Origin: JBGRQB01 sp041725875
GTDB taxonomy: Bacteria; Bacteroidota; Ignavibacteria; Ignavibacteriales; Melioribacteraceae
Assembly: GCA_041725875.1 (NCBI GenBank)
Contig: JBGRQB010000076.1
Span: forward strand, 1 to 18,846
Reading direction: 5' to 3'
DNA: 18,846 nt
Of this stretch, positions 1 through 7,502 are shown piece by piece (the first letter of the stretch is position 1; every line of letters begins with the position of its first letter). Position numbers and translations under genes: made by a program. The notes below the pieces were generated by a model. That model had not been told where the DNA came from, searched no databases, and saw only the letters and a list, made by a program, of their open reading frames with translations.

Positions 1-360
1 ACCAGAGACGGAAACTATCCTATTATTCTTAATCCGTTTATGGAAGATGAATTGAAATTATTCAATTTTGTTGGTAAAAACGAAGATATCAGAACAGCAT
101 TTAAAATGATATACGCAATGAAATTAATTAATCCTGAATTACTGGATAATATTTCAGAAATAGATTTACGCGAAGGAAGAGATATTGTTGTAACTTTGAT
201 CGATTCATCTTATCCGGTTATTATCGGCAGAGAAAATGAAGTTACGAAAATAGCATATCTGAACAGAATCTGGAAGTTTTTGAAAGATGAAGATTCTGAC
301 GGAGTTCTTGAATATATCGACTTCAGATATGATACAAATGTTTATCTTGGATTATCCTAA
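1..360 (+). CDS. ftsQ: Cell division protein FtsQ/DivIB, 3' part (start outside window)
   Basis: The reading frame is open from base 1 (Thr-Arg-Asp-Gly-Asn-Tyr...) and ends with TAA at 358-360, giving the last 119 residues of a protein whose start lies upstream. FtsQ is a bitopic inner-membrane divisome protein with a periplasmic beta domain that links early and late division proteins. What is seen here fits the C-terminal beta region: alternating hydrophobic strands, an 'IDLREGRDIVV' segment, and a final 'YIDFRYDTNVYLGL' strand like the 'vDlRy.n.vyv' ending typical of FtsQ. The strongest support is position: ftsA starts 17 bases downstream and ftsZ follows, the usual ftsQ-ftsA-ftsZ order of dcw clusters. 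An in-frame ATG at base 40 is internal and not the true start. The sequence alone is only weakly conserved, so the name depends partly on context. Confidence 0.85.
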   Translation, partial: TRDGNYPIILNPFMEDELKLFNFVGKNEDIRTAFKMIYAMKLINPELLDNISEIDLREGRDIVVTLIDSSYPVIIGRENEVTKIAYLNRIWKFLKDEDSDGVLEYIDFRYDTNVYLGLS

Positions 361-377
361 GAAAAAGGAATAGGAGC

Positions 378-1619
378 ATGAAAAAAGGAATAGTTGCTGG
401 TTTAGACTTGGGAACAACAAAGGTTGGAGCTGTTATAGCTGAACAGGATGAAAATGTTCAGACTGTATTAGGTTTCAGTGTTGTGAAATCGGAAGGATTG
501 AATAGAGGTCTGGTAGCAAATATTACCAAAACTGCAGAAGCTATTGAAAAAGCAATGCAGATTGCTTCTAACAGAGCCGGACTTGAAGTAGAGGCTATTA
601 ATGTTGGAGTTGCAGGCGAACATATTACTAGTCTGCGTCACAGAAATTATGTAACAATCAGCAATCCTGATAAAGAGATAACTGCTGATGATATAGTAAG
701 ATTAAGAGAAGATGTAAAAACTATTTCAATTCCTTCTGATAAAAAAATTCTTCACATTATTCCCGAAGAATTTATTGTGGATAATCAGGGAGGAATTGAT
801 GATCCGATCGGAATGTGCGGATCAAAACTGGAAGCTGTAAACCACGTGGTTCTTGCAGCAATTCCGGCAATAGAAAATATAAAAAGATCAGTGGAACGTG
901 CTGGTTATAATGTTAATAAATATGTGTTGCAGCCAATCGCATCCTGCGCTTCGGTTCTTGAAGAAAGCGAACAGGATTTAGGTGTTGTTCTTATTGATAT
1001 TGGCGGCGGAACAACCGATGTAGCACTCTTTCACGATAAAGCAATAAAATATACAAAAGTATTTGGCGTTGCCGGAAATCAGGTTACAAAAGATGTCAGA
1101 GAATCACTCGGAATTATTACCGATGATGCTGAAAACCTGAAAATAAATTACGGCTATGCAACGGAAGAAGCAATTATACGTGATGAAGATATTTTAATTA
1201 AAGGAGTAGGAGCGCGCGGAAATATTAAAATTCCGGTAAGTCTTTTAACTCAAATTATAAGTGTCAGAATGAGAGAATTGTTTGCGCTTATTGATAAAGA
1301 TTTGAGAAGTGCTCAAGTGAAAAACAAAATTAAAGCAGGTGTTGTATTAACAGGCGGCGGTTCTTTATTGCGCGGCTGTGTTGAACTTGCCGAAGAAATT
1401 TTCGGATTGCCTGCAAGAATGGGAGTTCCGCAAGATTTAATGGGAGAGCTTCCGGAAGAAATTGAAAAACCTGAATTTGCAACTGTTGCCGGATTAATCA
1501 GAGGTATTCCCGGAGTACCTGATGAAACTTCGGCAGGAAAAGGATTCAGTAAACAAAGAGGAAAATCAAAGGTTGGTGGTTTTCTGAAAAAAATACAAGA
1601 ATTTTTTGATGAATTATAG
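378..1619 (+). CDS. ftsA: Cell division protein FtsA, actin-like Z-ring membrane tether
   Basis: FtsA is a cytoplasmic, actin-fold ATP-binding protein that binds the FtsZ C-terminal peptide and anchors the Z-ring to the inner membrane. At 413 residues it is close to the usual length. Visible motifs are phosphate 1 (DLGTTKVGAV, residues 10-19), the SHS2/1C region after about residue 80, phosphate 2 (DIGGGTTDVALF, 207-218) and the adenosine motif (VLTGGGSLLRG, 323-333). The last residues (GGFLKKIQEFFDEL, 400-413) form a short amphipathic helix after a Lys/Gly/Ser-rich linker, which matches the membrane-targeting sequence of the family. The start is supported by AAGGA at 365-369, 8 bases before ATG; a second AGGAG at 372-376 sits too close to be used. 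The gene lies 17 bases after ftsQ and 33 before ftsZ, so it is probably co-transcribed with both. Confidence 0.97.
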   Translation: MKKGIVAGLDLGTTKVGAVIAEQDENVQTVLGFSVVKSEGLNRGLVANITKTAEAIEKAMQIASNRAGLEVEAINVGVAGEHITSLRHRNYVTISNPDKEITADDIVRLREDVKTISIPSDKKILHIIPEEFIVDNQGGIDDPIGMCGSKLEAVNHVVLAAIPAIENIKRSVERAGYNVNKYVLQPIASCASVLEESEQDLGVVLIDIGGGTTDVALFHDKAIKYTKVFGVAGNQVTKDVRESLGIITDDAENLKINYGYATEEAIIRDEDILIKGVGARGNIKIPVSLLTQIISVRMRELFALIDKDLRSAQVKNKIKAGVVLTGGGSLLRGCVELAEEIFGLPARMGVPQDLMGELPEEIEKPEFATVAGLIRGIPGVPDETSAGKGFSKQRGKSKVGGFLKKIQEFFDEL

Positions 1620-1640
1620 TAACAAAATATATATCACAAC

Positions 1641-1647
1641 AAGGAGG
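1641..1647 (+). promoter_or_regulatory. Strong Shine-Dalgarno of ftsZ (AAGGAGG)
   Basis: AAGGAGG lies 5 bases before the ftsZ ATG at 1653, a near-perfect anti-Shine-Dalgarno match. Most other genes here have weak or no such site, so ftsZ is probably translated much more efficiently than its neighbours, as expected for the abundant Z-ring subunit. It also fixes the ftsZ start. Confidence 0.85.
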
Positions 1648-1652
1648 TAAAT

Positions 1653-2933
1653 ATGCCAAAATTTGCCACATTAGATACTGAGGAAAAATTGTCTGCTGTA
1701 TTAAAAGTCGTCGGAGTAGGCGGTGGCGGTTGTAATGCCATCGATAGCATGATTAAACGCGGATTAGACGGTGTAGAATATATCGCCGTTAATACCGATA
1801 ACCAGGCTCTTATTCAAAGCAGAGCCACTCACAAAATTCAGATTGGTAAAAACAAAACCCGCGGTCTGGGTGCAGGTGCAAATCCTATAATAGGAAAAGA
1901 AGCTGCCGAAGAAGATCGTGAAAATCTTACCAAAGTTCTGGAAGGAAGCGATATGGTTTTTGTAACTGCCGGAATGGGAGGCGGAACGGGAACCGGAGCA
2001 GCTCCGTTAGTTGCATCCATTGCAAAAAGTTTAGGTGCGCTGGTTATTGGAATTGTAACAAAACCTTTCCGCTGGGAAGGTAAGAAAAGAATGTTAAATG
2101 CCGAACAGGGAATTCACGAACTTAAACAATATGTTGATAGTTTGATTATGATTCCTAATGAAAGATTACTGAGTATCATTGATAATCAGATGTCGGCTAA
2201 TCAGGCATTTGACAAGCCAAACGAAGTTTTATATGAAGCAACTCGCGGTATTGCAGATATCATTACAATTAATGGTATAATCAATGTTGACTTTGCCGAT
2301 GTAAGATCTGTAATGAGCGAAAGTGGCGAAGCCTTAATGGGATGCGGAATTGCAAGTGGTGAAAACCGCGCTGTTGAAGCTGCACAAAAAGCAATTTCCT
2401 CTCCGTTACTGGAAGGTATCAGTATAAAAGGGGCCAAAAACATTTTGCTCAATGTTACCGGTTCAAACAATCTTACTATGCAGGAAATTGATGAAGGTAA
2501 CCAGGTTATTTACGATGCTGCCGGTGAGGAAGCAAATGTAATATTTGGCTGGGTTAACAAAGAAGAAATGAATGAATATGTTTCTTACACTGTTATTGCA
2601 ACCGGTTTTGAAGCTGAAAGTTCAGGCTCATCTTTTACCACGCAGGTGAGTACGCCTCAGCCAAAGCAGGAAGTTAAAAAAGAGACTACAATTCCGAGAA
2701 GTGGTTTTTCATTAACTGATATTAAAATAGATGAAGATGCAGATCTTGAAGTTCCGACTATCATAAGAGTAAAAGGTTCGAATACGCTTTTAGATGATCT
2801 TGTTTCTTCTCAAAGCGGATTTAAAGTTGAACAGCAGGAAAGTGAAAAAGAGAATGAAAATCAGCAGAAACAGAATAACCAAAACTATGATGATGCTGAC
2901 AGTTCAATGTTTCTCCGCAAAATGATGGATTAA
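1653..2933 (+). CDS. ftsZ: Cell division GTPase FtsZ, with an extended C-terminal tail
   Basis: FtsZ is the tubulin-like GTPase that polymerises into the cytoplasmic Z-ring. Visible are the N-terminal nucleotide site (VGVGGGGCNAID, 20-31), the tubulin signature GGGTGTG (109-115), and the T7 loop NVDFADVRSV (211-220) with Asn211, Asp213 and Asp216 in the positions needed for GTP hydrolysis across the polymer interface. The globular domain ends near residue 318. It is followed by a Ser/Gln/Lys-rich linker, then LEVPTIIR (365-372), which matches the conserved C-terminal peptide that binds FtsA. Unusually, this peptide is not at the end: about 54 residues follow, rich in Gln/Asn/Glu, and the protein finishes with DSSMFLRKMMD, itself similar in layout to the 'D.PaFLRk' ending of proteobacterial FtsZ. 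Length is 426 residues, somewhat long for the family. Confidence 0.98.
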   Translation: MPKFATLDTEEKLSAVLKVVGVGGGGCNAIDSMIKRGLDGVEYIAVNTDNQALIQSRATHKIQIGKNKTRGLGAGANPIIGKEAAEEDRENLTKVLEGSDMVFVTAGMGGGTGTGAAPLVASIAKSLGALVIGIVTKPFRWEGKKRMLNAEQGIHELKQYVDSLIMIPNERLLSIIDNQMSANQAFDKPNEVLYEATRGIADIITINGIINVDFADVRSVMSESGEALMGCGIASGENRAVEAAQKAISSPLLEGISIKGAKNILLNVTGSNNLTMQEIDEGNQVIYDAAGEEANVIFGWVNKEEMNEYVSYTVIATGFEAESSGSSFTTQVSTPQPKQEVKKETTIPRSGFSLTDIKIDEDADLEVPTIIRVKGSNTLLDDLVSSQSGFKVEQQESEKENENQQKQNNQNYDDADSSMFLRKMMD

Positions 2934-2941
2934 AATTTTAA

Positions 2942-3026
2942 GGGAAGGCTGTATTTGATTTTCCTTGTTGTGATGATTTGCGGTTTTTGGCATACCGCGT
3001 AAAATCGGAACGGCCTTCTTATTTTT
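2942..3026 (+). terminator. Putative structured terminator after ftsZ (nested hairpin plus T-run)
   Basis: GAAGGCTGT (2944-2952) can pair with ACGGCCTTC (3010-3018) as a 9-bp stem with one G-U pair, extendable by two further G-U pairs, and is followed by TTATTTTT (3019-3026). The long apical region contains a second hairpin, GCGGT (2980-2984) with ACCGC (2994-2998). A T-run after a GC-rich stem just past the ftsZ stop suggests intrinsic termination of the division operon. The loop of roughly 57 bases is larger than normal, so a different RNA role is possible. Confidence 0.5.
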
Positions 3027-3039
3027 CCATCTCCTCACT

Positions 3040-3069
3040 TTGATTTATTCCAATCTTGTGCTAAATTAG
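3040..3069 (+). promoter_or_regulatory. Candidate Bacteroidota-type promoter for the sugar dehydrogenase
   Basis: TTG (3040-3042) is followed after 19 bases by TAAATTAG (3062-3069), close to the TAnnTTTG -7 element with upstream -33 TTG known from Bacteroidota. It would start transcription near 3075, about 30 bases before the ATG at 3108, and it lies after the putative ftsZ terminator. Such short AT-rich motifs occur by chance, so support is weak. Confidence 0.28.
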
Positions 3070-3107
3070 CATTCTGTATTTCTCAAATTTATTCTTCCGA
3101 GGTTTAA

Positions 3108-4445
3108 ATGGAACTTTTGAAAAAAATTGAAGACAATTCCGCGATAATAGGAGTTGTTGGTCTTGGATATGTTGGTCTGCCATTAGCACTTGAGTACGCA
3201 TTAAAAGGTTTTAAAGTAATTGGTTTTGATGTTGATCAGGCAAAAATTCCGTTTATCGAAAGAGGTGAGAGCTACATAAAGCATATCAAATCTGAAAAGG
3301 TAAAAACTTCTGTTGAATCTGGCAACTTTGAAGCAACTATAGATTTTAGTCGCTTACCGGAAGTTGATGCAATAATTATTTGTGTCCCGACTCCGTTAAA
3401 CAAATATCGCGAACCAGATATGAAATATATTGTCAGCACAGCTGATGTTATTTCAAAATATTTAAGAAAAGGACAAATTGTTACTCTTGAATCTACAACC
3501 TATCCAGGTACAACAGATGAGTTGTTAAAACCAAAATTTGAACAGGCGCCTGTTATTCAGGGAAGTGGTGAGAAAGAGTTTGTTGTTGGTGAAGATTTTT
3601 ATCTTGCATTTTCACCTGAAAGAGAAGATCCTAATAATCCTGATTTTTCAACTTCAACCATTCCAAAAGTTGTTGGCGGTGTAACTGAAAAATGTGTGAA
3701 AATTGCCTGCGCAATGTATGATAAAGTTATTGTTCAGACAGTTCCTGTTTCATCCACAGCAGAAGCAGAAGCAACAAAACTTCTTGAAAATATTTTCAGA
3801 TCAATTAATATCGCTCTTGTGAATGAATTAAAAATGGTGTTTGACAAAATGGGAATCGATATCTGGGAAGTTATCAAAGCTGCTTCAACAAAACCGTTTG
3901 GGTTTAAAGCTTTTTATCCCGGACCCGGTTTAGGAGGCCACTGTATTCCAATAGATCCGTTTTATTTAACCTGGAAAGCTCGCGAATTTGAAATGAATAC
4001 CAAATTTATTGAACTTGCAGGTGAGATAAACACATTCCAGCCATACTATGTTGTTAACAGAACTATGGAAGTGTTAAACGAACATAAAAAATCACTAAAC
4101 GGAGCCAAAGTATTGATTTTGGGAGCGGCATACAAAAAAGATATAGATGATATGAGAGAATCCCCGACTCTTAAATTGATTGAAATTTTAAGAGAAAGAG
4201 GAGCAGAAGTAAGCTATAACGATCCTCATATTCCGTCTCTGCCTAAAACAAGAAAATATCAATATGATATGCAGTCTGTTGATTTATCAAAAGAAAATCT
4301 TGCAAAATTTGATTTGATACTTCTTTCTACAGATCATACTGATTACGATTATGATTTTATTGCTGAAAATTCAGCTTTATTAGTTGATACAAGAAATGCA
4401 TTCAGTAAATGCGATAAATATAAAGAGAAAATTTATAAAGCATAA
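3108..4445 (+). CDS. UDP-HexNAc 6-dehydrogenase (WbpA/WecC-type nucleotide-sugar dehydrogenase)
   Basis: This cytoplasmic NAD-dependent enzyme oxidises C6 of a UDP-sugar in two steps to give a UDP-uronic acid, a precursor for surface polysaccharide. Visible are the Rossmann motif VGLGYVGLPLA (17-27) with Asp41 after the second strand, the conserved CVPTPL (92-97), and GPGLGGHCIPIDPFYL (272-287) holding the catalytic Cys279. A C-terminal UDP-binding domain follows from about residue 325. The 'HCIPIDPFYLTWKAREF' context is more like UDP-N-acetylglucosamine/mannosamine dehydrogenases than UDP-glucose dehydrogenases, but the substrate cannot be settled by eye. Length (445) is normal. CGAGG at 3098-3102 serves as a weak ribosome site. 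The gene stands alone between two putative terminators, yet encodes a precursor enzyme that fits the polysaccharide operon downstream, especially the 2-epimerase at 5384. Confidence 0.92.
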   Translation: MELLKKIEDNSAIIGVVGLGYVGLPLALEYALKGFKVIGFDVDQAKIPFIERGESYIKHIKSEKVKTSVESGNFEATIDFSRLPEVDAIIICVPTPLNKYREPDMKYIVSTADVISKYLRKGQIVTLESTTYPGTTDELLKPKFEQAPVIQGSGEKEFVVGEDFYLAFSPEREDPNNPDFSTSTIPKVVGGVTEKCVKIACAMYDKVIVQTVPVSSTAEAEATKLLENIFRSINIALVNELKMVFDKMGIDIWEVIKAASTKPFGFKAFYPGPGLGGHCIPIDPFYLTWKAREFEMNTKFIELAGEINTFQPYYVVNRTMEVLNEHKKSLNGAKVLILGAAYKKDIDDMRESPTLKLIEILRERGAEVSYNDPHIPSLPKTRKYQYDMQSVDLSKENLAKFDLILLSTDHTDYDYDFIAENSALLVDTRNAFSKCDKYKEKIYKA

Positions 4446-4451
4446 ATTAAG

Positions 4452-4487
4452 TTAAAGTCGGTTTCGGCCGACTTTAATAAATTTTTT
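4452..4487 (+). terminator. Intrinsic terminator after the sugar dehydrogenase gene
   Basis: TTAAAGTCGG (4452-4461) and CCGACTTTAA (4468-4477) form a perfect 10-bp stem with a 6-base loop (TTTCGG), followed by TAAATTTTTT ending in T6 (4482-4487). It begins 6 bases after the dehydrogenase stop codon. This is the clearest terminator in the window and separates that gene from the operon starting at 4647. Confidence 0.88.
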
Positions 4488-4579
4488 ACAAAGAAATGAA
4501 ATCGTTCCGCACTTCGATTTTTACTTCCGACAAAAACAGTTAATTACAGTTTAAACCCTATTTAATCTGAAGGTTTCTC

Positions 4580-4590
4580 TATAATATAAT
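4580..4590 (+). promoter_or_regulatory. Candidate -10 elements upstream of the polysaccharide operon
   Basis: Two overlapping TATAAT hexamers occur at 4580-4585 and 4585-4590, in the 159-base gap between the terminator and the next gene, with about 55 bases of leader before the ATG. No convincing -35 hexamer is visible at the right distance, and the region is very AT-rich. The location is right for the main promoter of the downstream operon, but the motif evidence alone is weak. Confidence 0.27.
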
Positions 4591-4646
4591 TAAAGAAAGA
4601 AGCCTAATTTTTTATTATATTCGATGGTTGTAAATAAAAGAAAATT

Positions 4647-5366
4647 ATGGAATTGAAGAAGTCATTTCACATTTTAGTATTAATCCTTATTTTGAGTCCG
4701 TTTGCAGATGCTCAGATAAAAGGATTGGGATGGGCAGCAAAATTTGGCGCGGCCGGAGGCTATACCCCGGTTATAATTTATCCCGATTTTTCACCTTTGA
4801 ATGGTAGAATTTCAACGCTTGGGTTTCCGGAAATTTCCGGAAAATCTATATATGCTCCTGGCGGCAGCGGCTATTTTTATATAATGTCGATTAAAAATTT
4901 AAGGATTGGCGGAATGGGATTTGGCGGTTCTACCGAAGATTCCAAAACAGTTGGTAATATAAATTACGCTTCAAATTATGATATTTCCGGCGGCGGATTA
5001 ACACTGGAATATACACTTCCGTTTATTAAAAAAGTGGGTGTATCTTTCGGAGTAATTTTAGGTGTGGGAAATCTTGAGATTAATCTCTATAAAAATAATG
5101 GCGGAGTTGACTGGAATAATCTGTCCGGCGAAAACAGCACACATCTGAAAATGTATAGTAATTATTACATTTTAATTCCAACTGTAAATATCGATATTCC
5201 GGTAAACAGATTTTTAGCTTTTAGAGCCGGAGCAGGATATCAATCATCATTCGATTATGACTGGAAAATCCATAATAATCAAAATCTGGCAAATGTACCG
5301 GATGGTATGAATGGTGACGCATTTTTTATACAAGTTGGTATTTTGGCCGGATTTTTTGCGTTTTAA
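4647..5366 (+). CDS. Unknown outer-membrane beta-barrel protein
   Basis: I do not recognise the family. The N-terminus is a good Sec signal peptide: Lys4-Lys5, a hydrophobic core (HILVLILILSPF, about 8-19), then Ala-Asp-Ala before Gln23, a likely signal peptidase I site. The mature part is rich in Gly, Ser, Asn and Tyr with alternating hydrophobic residues. It contains glycine-dense strands (residues near 85-95 and 110-117) and ends in an amphipathic strand closing with Phe (GILAGFFAF), the usual outer-membrane targeting signature. About 215 mature residues would suit an 8-10-strand barrel. No lipobox Cys is present. There is no Shine-Dalgarno before the ATG, only an A-rich leader. It is the first gene of the polysaccharide operon, 17 bases before the 2-epimerase gene, so a role in export or surface attachment of the polymer is possible but is inference only. 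Confidence 0.8.
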   Translation: MELKKSFHILVLILILSPFADAQIKGLGWAAKFGAAGGYTPVIIYPDFSPLNGRISTLGFPEISGKSIYAPGGSGYFYIMSIKNLRIGGMGFGGSTEDSKTVGNINYASNYDISGGGLTLEYTLPFIKKVGVSFGVILGVGNLEINLYKNNGGVDWNNLSGENSTHLKMYSNYYILIPTVNIDIPVNRFLAFRAGAGYQSSFDYDWKIHNNQNLANVPDGMNGDAFFIQVGILAGFFAF

Positions 5367-5383
5367 CAATAAGGAAAACAAGT

Positions 5384-6481
5384 TTGAAAAAAATTATTTC
5401 TATAGTAGGTGCCCGTCCTAATTTTATGAAAGTGGCGCCAATTCACAAAGCTTTTCAAAAACATACAGATAAAATTATACATAAAATTTGTCATACCGGT
5501 CAGCATTATGACGAGAAAATGTCAAAAGTATTTTTTGACGAACTGGGACTCCCGAAACCTGATTATTATCTTGGTGTTCAGGGCGGAAGTCACGCAATTC
5601 AAACAGCCAATATTATGGTTGAGTTTGAAAAAGTGGTTCTGGAAGAAAAACCGGATCTTGTTCTTGTGGTTGGTGATGTAAACTCAACAATTGCCTGTAG
5701 CCTGGTTGCTTCAAAACTTCATATAAAAGTTGCACACGTTGAAGCCGGATTAAGGAGTTTTGACAATGAAATGCCGGAAGAGATAAACAGAATTCTTACC
5801 GACAGAATTTCTGATTATTTATTTGTAACTGAAAAAAGTGGTCTGGAAAACCTTGATACCGAAGGTGTTTCAAAAAAGAAAATATTTTTCACAGGTAACG
5901 TGATGATTGACAGTCTGGTTAACCAGTTACCAAAGATTGATGAATCAAAAATTTTATCTGAGCTAAATGTAAAAGAAGAGGATTTTGCTTTGGTTACTTT
6001 GCACAGACCAAGTAATGTTGATACTGAAGACTCTCTTAAAACAATCACTGATTTTCTTTCCAGACTATCACAAAAGATCAAAATTGTTTTTCCTGTTCAT
6101 CCTCGTACAAAAAATAATTTATCTAAATATAATTTGCTTCAAAATCTTAATGGTAATATAATTATGACTGACCCGATCGGTTATATCGATTTTCAGGCAT
6201 TGATGAAAAATTCAAAAGTGGTTGTTACTGATAGTGGCGGTTTGCAGGAAGAATCTACGTTTCTTGGCGTTCAATGTATAACAGTCAGAACCACAACCGA
6301 GCGTCCGGTAACAATGGATGTTGGAACAAACCAGCTGGTTGGTGTTGATTTTGAAAAAGCTCTTGTAAAAAGTGAAGAAGTAATAAACGGATATAAAAAA
6401 GCTGGAACCGTTCCTGAGTTATGGGATGGCAAAGCTGCTGAAAGAATTACGCAAATATTAGTTGATAAACTAAATAAATAA
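5384..6481 (+). CDS. wecB: UDP-N-acetylglucosamine 2-epimerase, non-hydrolysing (WecB/MnaA/WbpI family)
   Basis: The enzyme interconverts UDP-GlcNAc and UDP-ManNAc in the cytoplasm, or in WbpI-like members epimerises a diacetamido-uronic acid UDP-sugar. Motifs seen are GARPNFMK (9-16), GDVNST (97-102, catalytic-type Asp98), HVEAGLRS (118-125, Glu120), MPEEINR (130-136), LHRPSN (206-211, His207) and DSGGLQEE (283-290), followed by TERP (305-308). At 365 residues it is the normal length. Two details, 'EAGLRSFD...MPEEINR' and 'LHRPSN' in place of the common 'LHRREN', lean toward the MnaA/WbpI branch rather than E. coli WecB. The start is TTG at 5384, 7 bases after AAGGAA (5371-5376); the next in-frame ATG (residue 15) would delete the GARP motif. 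With the dehydrogenase at 3108 it could supply UDP-ManNAc and UDP-ManNAcA. Confidence 0.93.
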   Translation: MKKIISIVGARPNFMKVAPIHKAFQKHTDKIIHKICHTGQHYDEKMSKVFFDELGLPKPDYYLGVQGGSHAIQTANIMVEFEKVVLEEKPDLVLVVGDVNSTIACSLVASKLHIKVAHVEAGLRSFDNEMPEEINRILTDRISDYLFVTEKSGLENLDTEGVSKKKIFFTGNVMIDSLVNQLPKIDESKILSELNVKEEDFALVTLHRPSNVDTEDSLKTITDFLSRLSQKIKIVFPVHPRTKNNLSKYNLLQNLNGNIIMTDPIGYIDFQALMKNSKVVVTDSGGLQEESTFLGVQCITVRTTTERPVTMDVGTNQLVGVDFEKALVKSEEVINGYKKAGTVPELWDGKAAERITQILVDKLNK

Positions 6482-6491
6482 CGGTGATAAA

Positions 6492-7502
6492 TTGAAAAAA
6501 ATATTAGTAACCGGTGGTGCCGGATTTATCGGCAGTAATTATATTAATCATATACTGAAAGAAAGAGACGACTACTTTATTGTTAATCTGGATAAACTGA
6601 CTTATGCAGGAAATCTTGAAAACCTAAAGGAATCGGAAAACAATAAAAATTATAAATTTATAAAAGGTGACATTTGCAATTCTGAATTGGTAGATTATAT
6701 CTTCACTGAATTTGGAATTGAATATGTTATCAACTTCGCGGCTGAAAGTCATGTTGACAGAAGTATTCTTGGTTCAGGCGTTTTTTACCAGACAAATGTA
6801 ATGGGAACCAATGTTCTGCTTGAAGCAGCTCGCAGATATGAAGTAAAAAGATTTTTACAAGTTTCCACTGATGAAGTTTATGGGAGTCTTGGCCGGGAAG
6901 GTTTATTCACTGAACAAACTCCGCTTTCGCCAAACAGTCCATACTCATCAAGTAAAACAGCAGCTGATTTAATGGCGTACTCGTTTTACAAAACTTATGG
7001 TCTTCCGGTTGTTACAACCAGATGTTCTAATAATTACGGACCTTTACAATTCCCTGAAAAACTAATTCCATTAATGATCATAAACACCTTACACGATAAA
7101 AAACTTCCTGTTTATGGTGACGGATTAAATGTGCGTGACTGGATTTATGTGATAGATCATAACATTGCTATAAACAAAGTTTTTGAACAGGGAACAATTG
7201 GAGAAGTTTATAACATCGGTGCTTCTCAGGAAATGAAAAATATCGACATCGTAAAACTTATTCTCGGAATTTTAGGTAAGTCGGAAGATTTAATCGAATA
7301 TGTAAAAGACAGACCCGGACACGATAGAAGATATGCAATAGATTCATCTAAAATTCAAAATGAACTGGGATGGAAACCTCAGTTTAAATTTGAAGAGGCT
7401 ATTGAAAAAACAGTTCAATGGTATGTAGATAACAAATCCTGGTGGGAAAGAATCATTTCAGGAGAATATGTAAATTATTATGCTAAACAATATGGTAAGT
7501 AA
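6492..7502 (+). CDS. rfbB: dTDP-glucose 4,6-dehydratase (RmlB/RfbB)
   Basis: This extended short-chain dehydrogenase converts dTDP-glucose to dTDP-4-keto-6-deoxyglucose, the branch point for rhamnose and for dideoxy-amino sugars. Seen are the NAD motif GGAGFIG (8-14), the family-specific LTYAGN (36-41), NFAAESHVDRS (81-91), the catalytic S-T-D-E run (125-128), and Tyr151-x3-Lys155, then RCSNNYGP and a VRDWIYV substrate-binding segment. At 336 residues it is typical. The start is TTG at 6492 with GGTGAT as a weak ribosome site; the next ATG is deep inside the Rossmann domain, so TTG is required. RmlA, RmlC and RmlD are not in this window, so either they lie elsewhere or the product is diverted to the aminotransferase encoded at 10136. 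The stop codon directly touches the next ATG, suggesting translational coupling. Confidence 0.95.
   Translation: MKKILVTGGAGFIGSNYINHILKERDDYFIVNLDKLTYAGNLENLKESENNKNYKFIKGDICNSELVDYIFTEFGIEYVINFAAESHVDRSILGSGVFYQTNVMGTNVLLEAARRYEVKRFLQVSTDEVYGSLGREGLFTEQTPLSPNSPYSSSKTAADLMAYSFYKTYGLPVVTTRCSNNYGPLQFPEKLIPLMIINTLHDKKLPVYGDGLNVRDWIYVIDHNIAINKVFEQGTIGEVYNIGASQEMKNIDIVKLILGILGKSEDLIEYVKDRPGHDRRYAIDSSKIQNELGWKPQFKFEEAIEKTVQWYVDNKSWWERIISGEYVNYYAKQYGK

Noticed and set aside
1838..2470. Minus-strand reading frames opposite ftsZ (1838-2020 and 2201-2470)
   Set aside because: They lie wholly inside a strongly conserved gene, have no ribosome site, and their composition is that of a reverse-complement shadow.
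4499..4520. Second small hairpin (AAATCG with CGATTT) after the terminator at 4452
   Set aside because: Only a 6-bp AT-rich stem with a 10-base loop; could be a weak backup terminator but is within chance expectation.
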